This document shows positions 8,118 to 16,980 of a stretch of DNA of 64,000 bases, piece after piece. The position numbers were made by a program, and so were the translations under genes. Source of the DNA: Ralstonia pickettii (GTDB taxonomy: Bacteria > Pseudomonadota > Gammaproteobacteria > Burkholderiales > Burkholderiaceae); assembly GCF_016466415.2 (NCBI RefSeq), contig NZ_CP066771.1:2418001-2482000 (forward strand), in the 5' to 3' direction. The notes under the pieces are model-generated. The model did not search any database. It was given only the letters and a program-made list of their open reading frames with translations, and was not told the origin of the DNA. Position 1 is the first letter of the stretch. Each line of letters begins with the position of its first letter.

Positions 8118-8495
8118 TCAATGACGATGTCCCCAGCCTCCTTCGTGCCCCCAGCCCCCTCCATGGCCCCAACCGCGACCACCCCACCCGCGGCCACCCC
8201 AGCCGCGATGGCAGCCCCAGCAGCCGCCCCCGCCGATCCACACGCTGCCGAAAACCGGCGCCGGGTACACCGGCGCTGGGTAATAGGCCGGCCCGTAGTA
8301 GTAATAGAGGTCGTACGGATAGGACGGATACGCCGCCACTGGCGCAGGCGCCACGACTGCGGGGGCGATCGGGTTCCCGTAGGCGTCGTAATACGGCGCG
8401 ACCACGCACCCCCCCAGCAAAACGACCGCGCATGCGACCACCACACCCGGCAGGATGGCGGCGCGACGGCCTGGTTGCGATGTCGGGGTCATCAT
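8118..8495 (-). CDS. Tyr/Pro/Gly-rich lipoprotein with GWGH-type tail, about 125 aa
   Basis: The N-terminus is a lipoprotein signal: a hydrophobic stretch, then LLGGC, where the cysteine would be lipidated. The mature part is strikingly biased. It starts with Tyr/Pro/Ala (APYYDAYGNP, YPSYPYDLYYYYGPAYYP), then a Gly/Trp/His tail with repeats such as GGRGWGGRGWGHGGGWGH and ends GHRH. The start is ATG at 8495 or the adjacent ATG at 8492; GGAG is 3 or 6 bases upstream respectively. The His/Trp-rich tail could bind metal or cell-wall material, which is inference. No enzymatic domain is visible. It is alone, convergent with the GntP gene's upstream region and divergent from the MFS gene. Confidence 0.78.
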   Translation of the reverse strand: MMTPTSQPGRRAAILPGVVVACAVVLLGGCVVAPYYDAYGNPIAPAVVAPAPVAAYPSYPYDLYYYYGPAYYPAPVYPAPVFGSVWIGGGGCWGCHRGWGGRGWGGRGWGHGGGWGHEGGWGHRH

Positions 8496-8672
8496 GTGCT
8501 CCGTTGGATGCATGTGCATATGCGTTCGACAGTGTTTAGCCGCCTCAATTCCAAGGACTTCGCATGCCGCAGCACCGGATCGCTGCCGGATCACTTACCA
8601 TGACCGCTTCGCCGCCCGGGCTGGGGAGAGATCGAGGCAGGCGATGTCCATAAAACACCGGAGGACACATCC

Positions 8673-10004
8673 ATGCAAGCCACGGCAGCGCCCACCCAGG
8701 GCGATCGGGCACCGGCACCGGCCATCTCTGCGGCCACCCGACGCAAGGCCATCATCGCCGCCACGATCGGCAACGGCCTCGAATGGTTCGACTTTACGGT
8801 CTACAGCTTCTTCGCCGTCATCATCGCCAAGCTGTTCTTCCCCACCGGCAACGACTTCACCTCGTTCATGCTGACGGTCGCCACGTTTGGCGTGGGATTC
8901 TTCATGCGCCCGGTGGGCGCTGTCGTGCTAGGCATCTACGCCGACCGCGTCGGCCGCAAGGCTGCACTCACGCTCACCATCATGTTGATGGCGATCGGCA
9001 CGGCCATCATCGGCCTTGCGCCGACGTACGCGCAAATCGGTATCGGCGCGCCCATCCTGATCGTGATCGCGCGGCTCATCCAGGGCTTCTCTGCTGGCGG
9101 TGAGGTCGGTGGCGCCACGGCGTTCCTGATCGAGTATTCACCGGACGAACGGCGCGGCTACTTCGCAAGCTGGCAGCAGGCGAGCCAGGGCATCTCGTTC
9201 ATCCTGGGCGCCGCCATGGGTGCGATCGTCACGAACGGTCTGTCGCCGGAGCAAATCGATGCATGGGGCTGGCGCATTCCATTCCTGTTCGGCCTGCTGA
9301 TCGGCCCGGTCGGCATGTACATCCGCTCGCACCTGCACGAGCCGCCGGCTTTCGAAGCACAGAAGGCAAAGGCGGCAAAGGAATCGCGTCTGGCACCGCT
9401 GTCGCAAGTGCTGCGCGATCATCCGCGTGAGGTGCTGGGTGGCCTGGGCGTGACGATTCTCTGGACCGTCTGCACCTACACGCTGGTGTTCTACATGCCG
9501 ACGTATGCGAAGCAACAGCTAGGTCTGCCGCTAGGCGCGACATTCCAGTCGACAGCGCTGTGCGGGGCGATCATCTTCGTGCTGTGCCCGCTCATGGGCA
9601 CCCTGTCCGACCGCATCGGGCGCAAGCGCATGCTGGGCACGGTGGCGCTGGTCATCGCAGCCGCGGCGTATCCGCTCTTCCACTGGCTCAACGTCCACCC
9701 GACGGTGCAGACACTGCTACAGGTGCAGGTGATCCTGGGTGTGTTGCTGGCGGCGTTCACGGGCCCGGCGCCGGCCGTGCTGGCCGAGCAGTTTCCGACG
9801 GCGGTGCGCTCCACCGGCCTGTCGATTTCATACAACCTGGCGGTCACCATCTTCGGTGGTTTCGCCCCGTTGATCGTGACGTGGCTGATTGCCAGTTCGG
9901 GCAGTAAGCTCGCACCGTCGTACTACGTGATGGCCGCGGCGATCATCAGCGTGCTTGCGCTGTCGCTGATGCACGACCGCACGGGCAAGCCGATCGAAAA
10001 GTAA
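8673..10004 (+). CDS. MFS transporter, metabolite:H+ symporter type, 443 aa
   Basis: A 12-span major facilitator of the MHS subfamily (ProP, KgtP, citrate carriers), taking up organic acids or betaines with protons. The family N-terminus is NGLEWFDFTVYSFFAVIIAKLFFP (residues about 31-54), cut here to its core EWFDF. The loop 2-3 motif GIYADRVGRK (about 87-96) and its echo TLSDRIGRKRM (about 309-319) are both present, as is GFSAGGEVGGATAFLIEY in span 4. GGAGG lies 8 bases before the ATG. It is a single gene, followed by a hairpin at 10041. The substrate is not deducible. Confidence 0.9.
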   Translation: MQATAAPTQGDRAPAPAISAATRRKAIIAATIGNGLEWFDFTVYSFFAVIIAKLFFPTGNDFTSFMLTVATFGVGFFMRPVGAVVLGIYADRVGRKAALTLTIMLMAIGTAIIGLAPTYAQIGIGAPILIVIARLIQGFSAGGEVGGATAFLIEYSPDERRGYFASWQQASQGISFILGAAMGAIVTNGLSPEQIDAWGWRIPFLFGLLIGPVGMYIRSHLHEPPAFEAQKAKAAKESRLAPLSQVLRDHPREVLGGLGVTILWTVCTYTLVFYMPTYAKQQLGLPLGATFQSTALCGAIIFVLCPLMGTLSDRIGRKRMLGTVALVIAAAAYPLFHWLNVHPTVQTLLQVQVILGVLLAAFTGPAPAVLAEQFPTAVRSTGLSISYNLAVTIFGGFAPLIVTWLIASSGSKLAPSYYVMAAAIISVLALSLMHDRTGKPIEK

Positions 10005-10040
10005 TGGCGTGAAATAGACGCAGACGACACAAGAGTGAAC

Positions 10041-10070
10041 AACGGCCGGTGGATCACCCCACCGGCCGTT
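10041..10070. terminator. Hairpin shared by convergent genes, overlapping a stop codon
   Basis: AACGGCCGGTGG (10041-10052) pairs perfectly with CCACCGGCCGTT (10059-10070). The 12-bp stem lies past the MFS gene and includes the last codons and stop (10054-10056) of the leftward NAD(P)-binding gene. T-rich tracts are short, so strength is uncertain. Confidence 0.65.
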
Positions 10071-10806
10071 CGTCTTTTGCGCCGAGCAACGCCGCGTTCT
10101 CCAGCACGCGCACACCGGGCGCATCCACGCGCGCTGCCGTGACGAGCGCCGCCGCCACCGATTCCGCCGGCACCGGCCGCCACGTCCGGGGCACCATCCA
10201 TCCGATTGCGGGCGACAGGGCTTGCGCAATGCGCTCGCCGAGGCGAAATTCCGTGCGCGCGCCGAGCAGCAGCGAGGGCCGGACCACCGTCACCGAAGGA
10301 AAGCCGATCGCCAGGATTTCCGCCTCCACTTCGCCCTTGCAGCGGTTGTAGAAAACGCGCGAGCGCGCGTCGGCACCCAACGCGCTCACCAGCAGAAAAT
10401 GATGCGCGCCGGCAGCAAATGCGCGCCGCGCCAGATCAACCGGATACTCGACATCAACGCGCCGGAATGCTGCCTGGGAACCGGCCTGGCGGATGGTCGT
10501 GCCGAGCGCGCAGATGACGATGTCGGCGGCAAACGCAGGCTGCGTTTCTGCGGCATCCAGGCGATCGAAATCGACCACGCATTCGCGCAATCGACCCGGC
10601 GCGGCCTGCCCTGGTGTCAAGGCCCCGCGTCGGCGTACGAGGGCGGTCACGCTGCCTGCCCACGGCTGCGCGACCAGCCGACGCACTACCGCACGGCCCA
10701 CCAGTCCGTTGGCGCCGGCCACCAGAACGGACGGTCCGCGCGGTTGCTCAGGCGCTTCGCCGCCCGCCGCGAAGCCTTGTCCGACAGGCATTTGCGCACT
10801 CGACAT
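10054..10806 (-). CDS. NAD(P)-binding, atypical SDR-type protein, 250 aa
   Basis: A cytoplasmic Rossmann-fold protein of the NAD(P)H-binding/atypical short-chain dehydrogenase type (YbjT/HTATIP2-like). The dinucleotide motif GANGLVGRAVVRRL lies at about residues 32-45. It is followed by VICALGTTIRQAGS and VDVEYPVDLARRAFAAGAHHF, then VSALGADARSRVFYNRCKGEVE, where YNRCK matches the YxxxK catalytic pair. The start MSSAQM is preferred over an ATG 12 bases upstream because GGAG precedes it by 7 bases. Close relatives are usually oxidoreductase-like proteins of unknown substrate. It is monocistronic. Confidence 0.82.
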   Translation of the reverse strand: MSSAQMPVGQGFAAGGEAPEQPRGPSVLVAGANGLVGRAVVRRLVAQPWAGSVTALVRRRGALTPGQAAPGRLRECVVDFDRLDAAETQPAFAADIVICALGTTIRQAGSQAAFRRVDVEYPVDLARRAFAAGAHHFLLVSALGADARSRVFYNRCKGEVEAEILAIGFPSVTVVRPSLLLGARTEFRLGERIAQALSPAIGWMVPRTWRPVPAESVAAALVTAARVDAPGVRVLENAALLGAKDERPVG

Positions 10807-11117
10807 GATGTTCTCCATGAAGTTGGCACTGGCCCAGAAACACAGTGTACGGCGTCTGGAGAGCCGGTTGGCTGCCATGCCGCTTGCGCGGTTTCGGTGC
10901 GCTCCTCGCGTGAAGAACGCTGGCGGAAATGCAAACAAACGGCGTCGATATCAGGTGTTTCCCGGATGCCTTCCCGCAAACCCATACGGGGCAAGTGTCG
11001 GCTGCAAGCAACGGCCCGCAAACCCTTGCAGTTAGGGGATGTGCAACCCTTCACAACGGTGATATAAAACGGGTCGCAGTACAACGCTGTCCAACAAACC
11101 TGAAGTGGGGAACTGAC
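10807..11117. promoter_or_regulatory. Intergenic region with probable hupB promoter
   Basis: This 311-bp gap between divergent genes has no credible ORF. TATAAA at 11063-11068 is the best -10 element for the HU gene; no strong -35 is seen 17 bases upstream (TGTGCA). Nothing else was recognised. Confidence 0.4.
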
Positions 11118-11402
11118 ATGACGACCAAATCCGAACTCGTAGCCGCCATTGCGAAAGACGCTGAACTGAGCAACGCCGCCGCTGAGCGCGCGCTGAACTC
11201 CGCGCTGGAAAACATCAAGAAGACCGTCGCCAAGGGCGGCACCATCACGCTGGTTGGCTTCGGTTCGTTCTCGTCGGGCAAGCGTGCTGCACGCACCGGC
11301 CGCAACCCGCGCACCGGCGAAGCCATCAAGATCCCGGCAACCAAGACCGTGAAGTTCACGGCTGGCAAGGGCTTCAAGGACGCCGTGAACAAGAAGAAGT
11401 AA
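11118..11402 (+). CDS. hupB: HU-family DNA-binding protein, 94 aa
   Basis: A small basic histone-like protein that dimerises, bends DNA without strong sequence preference and helps compact the nucleoid. It is full length (usual 90-95 residues). The helical dimerisation half is [31 protein letters not shown]. The beta-arm signature follows as [26 protein letters not shown], containing the Arg-Asn-Pro arm tip that intercalates into DNA, and the C-terminus is [22 protein letters not shown] stretch before the ATG is the likely ribosome site. It has its own promoter and terminator. Betaproteobacteria often have several HU paralogues, so the gene letter is provisional. Confidence 0.95.
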   Translation: MTTKSELVAAIAKDAELSNAAAERALNSALENIKKTVAKGGTITLVGFGSFSSGKRAARTGRNPRTGEAIKIPATKTVKFTAGKGFKDAVNKKK

Positions 11403-11450
11403 GAGTCTTCTGCCGAGCCCCGGCATGCGTGCCGGGCCGGGAGACTTGCA

Positions 11451-11476
11451 AGGGACCCTACGGGGTCCCTTTTCTT
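11451..11476 (+). terminator. Rho-independent terminator after hupB
   Basis: AGGGACCC (11451-11458) and GGGTCCCT (11463-11470) enclose a TACG loop, followed by TTTCTTTT. A second GC-rich hairpin (GCCCCGGC/GCCGGGC) lies just upstream, around 11415-11437. Confidence 0.9.
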
Positions 11477-11499
11477 TTGGTGCGTTTGATCTGGCAACG

Positions 11500-12078
11500 T
11501 CAGCCAACCGGCCACAAAGCCACCAGATAACCGACCGAACCGACACGCGCGATAACCGTATCCGGATCGCCCTCTGCATCGAGCCATGCAGCAGCCCCCT
11601 GCGGTACGTCGTCGGCGCCGATCGACAACACGCCGTGCACGCAATACACCAGCCATTGCATGCCCGCATGCAAGCGCGGCAGTGAACGACGCTCGCCGGC
11701 CGCAAGAGCGATGGCCTCGGCACGATGCGCCCAGGCGTCGCGCCGCGTCATCACGTTGAAATCCGACAGCGGTGCATCCAGCGTGGCATGCACATCGGCT
11801 TCACCGGGAAAGCGTGCGGGGGCCTCGCCGGGCGCGAGCGTCACGGCTTCGGCTTCGGCGCGGTGCATCGTCAGCCGGCCACCCGCGATCACCGCCAACG
11901 AGCGGTCAATGCCGGCGAAACGCGAGAACGGCCCGGCCGCATCCACCTGCGCAGTGCTCACGCGCCAGTCGAAATGGTCGAGCGTGGCGCCAGCCGGCGC
12001 GATGGCGATTTCAGTCGTGACGCCGCCGCCGTTCTTCCACGGCATGCGGCGCATTGCATCTGCAGGGATCAGTTTCAT
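11500..12078 (-). CDS. hutD: HutD family protein, 192 aa
   Basis: A cytoplasmic cupin-fold protein of the HutD family, linked to histidine utilisation; in Pseudomonas HutD is thought to restrain hut expression when urocanate is high. Family features are the N-terminal [14 protein letters not shown] (residues about 13-26), [26 protein letters not shown] (about 36-61, given here in its core [15 protein letters not shown]) and SDFNVMTRR (about 105-113). The ATG overlaps the hutG stop as ATGA, so translation is coupled. It is the last gene of the ABC-hutG-hutD operon. Length fits the family. Confidence 0.92.
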   Translation of the reverse strand: MKLIPADAMRRMPWKNGGGVTTEIAIAPAGATLDHFDWRVSTAQVDAAGPFSRFAGIDRSLAVIAGGRLTMHRAEAEAVTLAPGEAPARFPGEADVHATLDAPLSDFNVMTRRDAWAHRAEAIALAAGERRSLPRLHAGMQWLVYCVHGVLSIGADDVPQGAAAWLDAEGDPDTVIARVGSVGYLVALWPVG

Positions 12079-13022
12079 GAGCGGCGCAACAAGTGATACA
12101 CCAGGCGCGCCGCAACGCGCACGGTGCGGCGATCCTGGTCGTATTCGGGATTGGTCTCGGCGATGTCTACCACGCGCACCTTGCCGGTCGCACAAACGTG
12201 CTGCACGAGGGCCTCGAGCACCGGAAGCGTGATGCCGTACGCTGCGGGCGCGGACACGCCGGGCGCCACGGCGGCGGCCAGCACATCCATGTCGATGGTC
12301 AGGTAGACGTGATCGGCATCAGCCAGCCATGCATCGAGATCGGCCATGCGCGCATCGAGGTGACGCTCCTGCATATCGGTATCTTCCACGTAGTGCGCGT
12401 GCAGCGCGTCGGCGCGGTCGAACAGCGCGGGCGTGTTCGACAGGCGGCTCACACCGAGGCAGCAATACGTCAGGTCGATACCGTGCGCAGCACAGTCTTC
12501 GGCGATCTGGTCGAACGGTGTGCCGGAGTTCCCGGGGCGACTCGTGCGCAGGTCGAAATGCGCATCGAAATTGACGACCGCCAGGCGCCCGCCCCCACCT
12601 TGTTTCTGCCAATGCTGACGCAGTCCTTGGTACGTGCCGAAAGCCACTTCGTGGCCGCCCCCGAGCAACACTGGCCGCGCGCCGGCATCGAGCAGTTCGC
12701 ACACGCATTCCGCAAGTGCGGTTTGCGCGCGTTCCAGATCGCCGTCGTCACATGTGACATCGCCCGCATCGGCGAGCGCGGAAAGACCATGTGCAGGTAC
12801 GTTGGCCAACGCACGGCGGATTTCACGCGGGCCCTGTGCCGCACCGGCCCGGCCGTGGTTTCGAACGACGCCCGCATCGCACGCAAACCCCAGCAGCGCA
12901 GGCACGCCGGACAACGTCGTCGCATCGGCCGACTGCACGATCTGGAACAGGCGCGTCACGTCACCGCGCTCGCCGGTGTCGTCACGCCCCTGCCAGACGG
13001 AGGCATCGAACATCGTCCTCAT
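12075..13022 (-). CDS. hutG: Formimidoylglutamase, 315 aa
   Basis: A Mn-dependent ureohydrolase-fold enzyme that splits N-formimidoyl-L-glutamate into glutamate and formamide, the last step of one histidine-degradation branch. The metal-binding motifs are GGGHE (121-125), NFDAHFDLR (151-159) and TIDMDVL (242-248), all complete. The segment [16 protein letters not shown] with [16 protein letters not shown] is typical of HutG rather than agmatinase or arginase. Its ATG overlaps the stop of the upstream ATPase gene as ATGA, and its own stop overlaps the hutD start. The other hut genes (hutH, hutU, hutI) are not in this window. Confidence 0.93.
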   Translation of the reverse strand: MRTMFDASVWQGRDDTGERGDVTRLFQIVQSADATTLSGVPALLGFACDAGVVRNHGRAGAAQGPREIRRALANVPAHGLSALADAGDVTCDDGDLERAQTALAECVCELLDAGARPVLLGGGHEVAFGTYQGLRQHWQKQGGGGRLAVVNFDAHFDLRTSRPGNSGTPFDQIAEDCAAHGIDLTYCCLGVSRLSNTPALFDRADALHAHYVEDTDMQERHLDARMADLDAWLADADHVYLTIDMDVLAAAVAPGVSAPAAYGITLPVLEALVQHVCATGKVRVVDIAETNPEYDQDRRTVRVAARLVYHLLRRS

Positions 13023-13819
13023 GCGCGTGTCAGCACCGCTTGCAGGAACGAACGCGTGCGCGCTTCCTTGGGCTCGCCAAAGATGACCGACGGCGGCCCG
13101 GCTTCGACGATGCCGCCGCCGTCCATCACCACCACCACGTCGGCCACTTCGCGTGCAAAGCCCATCTCGTGCGTGACCACGAGCATCGTCATGCCTTCCT
13201 TGGCGAGCACCTTCATCACCTGAAGCACTTCGCCAACCAGTTCTGGGTCAAGCGCGGAGGTCGGTTCGTCGAACAGCATCACCTTGGGCCGCATCGCCAG
13301 CGCACGCGCAATGGCCACGCGCTGCTTCTGTCCGCCCGACAGACTCGCGGGCATTGCGTCGGCCTTGTGTGCCAAGCCCACTTTCTGCAGCAGCTCGCGC
13401 GCTTCCGTCTCTGCTTCGTGCTTCGACTTGCCGCTCAGCATGCGCGGGCCAACGGTGACGTTGTGCAGCACCGAAAGATGCGGAAACAGGTTGAACGACT
13501 GGAACACCATGCCGACCTGCTGGCGCAACTGGTTCAGCTCGCCATCGGGCAATAGCGTGCCGTTGTCGATCAGGCGCTTGCCGCAGATGTCGATGGTGCC
13601 GCCTTCGGCTGTTTCCAGCCCGTTGCAGCAGCGCAGGAACGTGCTCTTGCCCGAGCCGCTGGGGCCGATGACGACCACCACCTGCGAGGCGTCGACATCA
13701 AAGTCGATGCCCTTGAGCACGGTGTGATCGCCATACGATTTGGTGAGCCCGCGGATCTCGATCATGGGCACATCCAACGCGGATTTGAGCGTTTGCGGAT
13801 TCGCATTCGTTATGTTCAT
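13019..13819 (-). CDS. Polar amino acid ABC transporter ATP-binding protein, 266 aa
   Basis: The motor subunit of an amino-acid importer of the GlnQ/HisP type, acting at the inner face of the membrane. It shows Walker [10 protein letters not shown], the Q-loop region [17 protein letters not shown], signature [15 protein letters not shown], Walker [15 protein letters not shown] and the switch histidine in VVTHEMGFA. The start at 13819 overlaps the permease stop as ATGA; an internal ATG at 13765 ([12 protein letters not shown]) would give the more usual length and is a possible alternative. It sits in the operon between the permease and hutG, so its cargo is probably histidine or a related amino acid. 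Confidence 0.94.
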   Translation of the reverse strand: MNITNANPQTLKSALDVPMIEIRGLTKSYGDHTVLKGIDFDVDASQVVVVIGPSGSGKSTFLRCCNGLETAEGGTIDICGKRLIDNGTLLPDGELNQLRQQVGMVFQSFNLFPHLSVLHNVTVGPRMLSGKSKHEAETEARELLQKVGLAHKADAMPASLSGGQKQRVAIARALAMRPKVMLFDEPTSALDPELVGEVLQVMKVLAKEGMTMLVVTHEMGFAREVADVVVVMDGGGIVEAGPPSVIFGEPKEARTRSFLQAVLTRA

Positions 13820-14484
13820 TGCACCATGCCTCCCGCACGGATGTTGCGCTCAAGCCGGTGCAGCAGATAGCTGGCGGCGCTGGTCAGCACCAGGTACACC
13901 AGCGCAATCGCCAGATACACCTCCAGCGAGCGATACGACACGCTGATGATCTTCTGCCCTTCGTGCATCAGGTCGTGAATCGTGAGCAGCGACACCAGCG
14001 CCGAGTTCTTGATCAGCGCGATGAACTCGTTACCAAGCGGCGGGATCATCCGCACCACGGCCTGCGGCAGGATGATCGCGCGCATCGACTGCGCCGACGA
14101 CATGCCGATCGACCGTGCCGCCTCCATCTGCCCGCGATCCACCGACTGGATCGCACCGCGCACGATTTCCGACACATACGCGCCCGAATACACGCCCAGC
14201 CCCAGCACGCCGCACACAAACGCCGGCAGCAGGATGTCGAACTGCGGCAGCCCGAAGAACAGCAGGAAAAGTTGCACCAGCAGCGGCGTGCCACGGATGA
14301 ACGTCACGTACACCGTACAGATGCCGTAGATGAATCGGCGGCGCGGGTTCAACCGCCCGATGCCGATCAGCAAGCCGAGCATGCAGCCGAGCACCAGCGC
14401 GGCGGCCGTCACCTCGACCGTGACGAGCGCACCGCGCAGGATGTCCGTCCAACCGGCCCAGACAGGAGAGAAATCCAGTTCCAT
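13816..14484 (-). CDS. Polar amino acid ABC transporter permease, 222 aa
   Basis: The membrane subunit of the same importer, His/Glu/Gln/Arg/opine family (HisQ/HisM-like). Typical features are [16 protein letters not shown] at the start of the first core span, [19 protein letters not shown] (about 63-81), and the ATPase-coupling loop [20 protein letters not shown] followed by [17 protein letters not shown]. About five membrane segments are visible. Only one permease gene is present, so it would work as a homodimer rather than the usual HisQM heterodimer. The start is the ATG at 14484; a TTG one codon upstream is also in frame. Confidence 0.93.
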   Translation of the reverse strand: MELDFSPVWAGWTDILRGALVTVEVTAAALVLGCMLGLLIGIGRLNPRRRFIYGICTVYVTFIRGTPLLVQLFLLFFGLPQFDILLPAFVCGVLGLGVYSGAYVSEIVRGAIQSVDRGQMEAARSIGMSSAQSMRAIILPQAVVRMIPPLGNEFIALIKNSALVSLLTIHDLMHEGQKIISVSYRSLEVYLAIALVYLVLTSAASYLLHRLERNIRAGGMVQ

Positions 14485-14502
14485 CAATGTGTCCGTCGGT
14501 CG

Positions 14503-15267
14503 TTACTTGGCAGCGGCGCCAAACCACTTCTTGACGATCTGGTCGTACGTGCCGTCGGCCTTGATCTTGTCCAATGCCGCGTTCAACGCCTTGGTCAGCT
14601 CGGGCTGATCGCGACGCACGGCGATGCCGTATTCCTCGGCAGTCAGCGCGGGCTCAACCAGGCGCAGGCCCGGACGCGCCTTGACGTAATACGCGGCGGC
14701 GGGGCGGCCTGTGACGGCGGCATCGGCGCGGCCGATTTCGACGAGGTTGAACATCTGCTCGTTCTTTTCGACTTCCACGCGCTCGACCTTCGGATAGTTT
14801 TCCTTCAAGTAGTTGACCGACTTGGTACCGACCTGCACGCTGACCTTCTTGCCGTTCAGATCTGCCGGGGTCTTGATGGCCGTATTGCCTTGCTTGACCA
14901 TCGCGACCAGGCCGCCGTGGTAGTACGGCACCGTAAAGTCCACCACCTTCTTGCGCTCTTCCGTGATGTAGATGCCCGAGATGGCCACGTCAAAGCGGCG
15001 AGAGATCAGGCCCGGCACGAGGCCCTTGAAATCGATGTCCGTCCATTCGACCGGGCGGCCCATGGTGCGGGCCAGTGCCTCGATCAGGTCCACATCAAAG
15101 CCGGTACGCTTGCCGTTTTCGACAAACTCCATCGGCGCGAACGTGGCATCGGTGGCGACGCGCAGCGGCTCTCCAGCAGCGTGCGCAGCGGTTGCGAAAG
15201 ACGCCGCAGCGGACAACGCCACGGCACAAGCCAGCATCGAATGCATGAAATGACGACGATTCCCCAT
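14503..15267 (-). CDS. Amino acid ABC transporter substrate-binding protein, 254 aa
   Basis: The periplasmic receptor of the importer, solute-binding family 3. A signal peptide covers about residues 1-31 (ending ATAAHA before AGEPLRVA). The mature protein opens with LRVATDATFAPMEF and contains GFDVDLIEALARTMGR, RRFDVAISGIYITEERKKVVDF and VGTKSVNYLKENYP, all standard for this family. AAGGAG lies 7 bases before the chosen ATG; an in-frame ATG eight codons upstream lacks such a site. It is first in the transporter-hutG-hutD operon, 18 bases before the permease start. The ligand is probably a polar amino acid, histidine by context only. Confidence 0.94.
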   Translation of the reverse strand: MGNRRHFMHSMLACAVALSAAASFATAAHAAGEPLRVATDATFAPMEFVENGKRTGFDVDLIEALARTMGRPVEWTDIDFKGLVPGLISRRFDVAISGIYITEERKKVVDFTVPYYHGGLVAMVKQGNTAIKTPADLNGKKVSVQVGTKSVNYLKENYPKVERVEVEKNEQMFNLVEIGRADAAVTGRPAAAYYVKARPGLRLVEPALTAEEYGIAVRRDQPELTKALNAALDKIKADGTYDQIVKKWFGAAAK

Positions 15268-15329
15268 GAGTGGTCTCCTTGTGTGATGCATGTGGGGTGA
15301 AAGAACAACGAAGCGGAAAATTCGAAAAT

Positions 15330-16100
15330 TCAGAGGTCCTGCAATCGCGCAGATATGGACGCGGCCGCTGCAACGGTCATGTCGATCAGGCGCTGCTCCT
15401 TGCCGCGCACGCGCGTTGCAGGCGCCATCAACGTAATGGAGCCGAGCGCGTGGCCGGGCAGCCGGAACACCGGCACGCTCACGCCCCAGACGCCCGGGTC
15501 GACCTCCCCTTCGGACAGCGCATAGCCCGCGGCGCGAATGTCGGAGAGTTCAGCTTGCAGTTGCGCCTGGGTGTCGGCATCGATGGCCAGCAGATCGGCA
15601 AGGATGGCGCGCGCCGCAGCGGGCGGCATGAACGCGAGCAATGACTTGGCAGAGGCGCCGGCCAGCAGCGGCACACCGCGCCCTTTCTCGAACGAGCAGC
15701 GCAGCGACTGCTGGCTCTCGACCATCTCCAGGCAGACGGCTTGGTCCTTTACGGCCACGACCAGCCCCACCGATTCGCCCGACTCTGCCACCAGCTTGGC
15801 CATGCCAATGCGCGCTTCCTGCACCAGATGCGAAGCGTGGTCGAAACCGAGTGCGAGCTGCAGGCTGATCGGACCCGGGGCATAGGTGCCGGCCGATTCC
15901 AGCACGAAGCCCCAGCGCTTGAGCATCGCCACCTGGCGGTACAGCGTGCTTTGCGGCAGGCCGGTCAGTTCGACCAGCTCGCGCGCCGCAACCGGGCGGC
16001 CGTGGCGCGCGATGGTGGCGAGCACCATCAGCACACGGTCCGAACCGCCCGTCGCGGCGGCGGATTGTGCTGGAGAAGGTGCCAGGCCCGGCTCGGTCAT
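15330..16100 (-). CDS. IclR family transcriptional regulator, 256 aa
   Basis: A DNA-binding regulator with an N-terminal winged helix (residues about 20-85: DRVLMVLATIARHGRPVAAREL, then TGLPQSTLYRQVAMLKRWGF) and a C-terminal effector-binding IclR domain (about 95-250: ESVGLVVAVKDQAVCLEMV, GRGVPLLAGASAKSLLAFM). It lies 62 bases upstream of the transporter operon on the same strand and is the obvious candidate regulator. Histidine utilisation is normally controlled by HutC (GntR family), so an IclR protein here is unusual and may signal another inducer. Autoregulation is typical of the family, not shown here. Confidence 0.92.
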   Translation of the reverse strand: MTEPGLAPSPAQSAAATGGSDRVLMVLATIARHGRPVAARELVELTGLPQSTLYRQVAMLKRWGFVLESAGTYAPGPISLQLALGFDHASHLVQEARIGMAKLVAESGESVGLVVAVKDQAVCLEMVESQQSLRCSFEKGRGVPLLAGASAKSLLAFMPPAAARAILADLLAIDADTQAQLQAELSDIRAAGYALSEGEVDPGVWGVSVPVFRLPGHALGSITLMAPATRVRGKEQRLIDMTVAAAASISARLQDL

Positions 16101-16209
16101 CGCGAAACTCCGTCGTGTGATGGTGCGACGGAGAATGCGACGATTTTCTCAATGGATCAACGCAACATTCCCACAAAGCGGGAATCACGCGCGAATTCAG
16201 TATTTACAC

Positions 16210-16725
16210 CTAGGACGCCTCGGTCACATTTCCAGGTGCGCCCTCGTCCAGGCGCGCTTCCAGAAACGCGACCACGGCGTGAGCGGATACCTCGCTGCGG
16301 CACGTCGTCAGCGCGGCGTACAGCGGTGCGGCCAGGCCGTTGAGAAAGTCGATGGGCGCGTCCGGACCTTCGGCGAGATAGCGCTGCAAAGCCGAGAAGG
16401 CGCCGGCCTGGCTCAGGCGCCAGTCCGCAATCGAGGCCTGCCGCACGTGGCGCGGCGCAGCCGGCACCGGCTTGGGCGGCTGGGGCGCGGTCTTGATGGG
16501 CGCGTGGCTTGCGACATAGCCGTCGGCCATCAGGCGCGCGAGGTCTTCGGCGCGATCTTCAATGTCGGGGCCGGCGCTGCTCAACTGCGCCAGGATGTCC
16601 GCGGCGCAGCGCTCGCCATTGACCAGTAGCAGGATTGCCCGCTGCCGATGCGTGACGTGCCCGCTGCGCGCTTGCAGTTCCTGCGTGCCGCGCTCGGTGC
16701 GCGACAGGATATGGCTCAGATCCAC
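16210..16725 (-). CDS. Hypothetical protein, 171 aa
   Basis: No family was recognised. The start is set at a GTG (VDLSHILSRTERGTQEL) because AAGGGAGGGG lies just upstream; the longer open frame above it has no such site. The protein is soluble and helical. Its first half (GHVTHRQRAILLLVNGERCAADILAQL) resembles a small winged-helix-like unit. A Pro/Ala/Lys linker (KTAPQPPKPVPAAPRHV) follows, then a second helical unit to the C-terminus. A regulatory role is possible but not supported beyond this shape. It is monocistronic, convergent with nothing and downstream of no gene on its strand. Confidence 0.75.
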   Translation of the reverse strand: MDLSHILSRTERGTQELQARSGHVTHRQRAILLLVNGERCAADILAQLSSAGPDIEDRAEDLARLMADGYVASHAPIKTAPQPPKPVPAAPRHVRQASIADWRLSQAGAFSALQRYLAEGPDAPIDFLNGLAAPLYAALTTCRSEVSAHAVVAFLEARLDEGAPGNVTEAS

Positions 16726-16980
16726 CGTCCCCTCCCTTGTTTTTTTTGCCTCTGTTCGAAGAGAGGCCAGTCTAGAAAAACCCGGCGCTACGCGGACCAT
16801 TAGAACGCCGTGTGGCGCGAGATACCGACTATCACGTGCGCGGCATTGCGTTCGTGCGGGCGAGGGGCATGGCCATCGACCGTCAAATGTCAATTGAAAC
16901 CAGATCGACTCACGAGACCTTTATCGTCTGCGATTGGAAATCTACAGTGCAGCGCATTGCCACCCAAATGGAGTCTCACC

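Noticed and set aside
11415-11437. First hairpin after hupB as the main terminator
   Set aside because: It lacks a T-run; the stem at 11451-11470 with its T-rich tail is the better terminator.
14484-14487. TTG start one codon upstream of the permease ATG
   Set aside because: The adjacent ATG gives the normal family start, and no ribosome site favours TTG.
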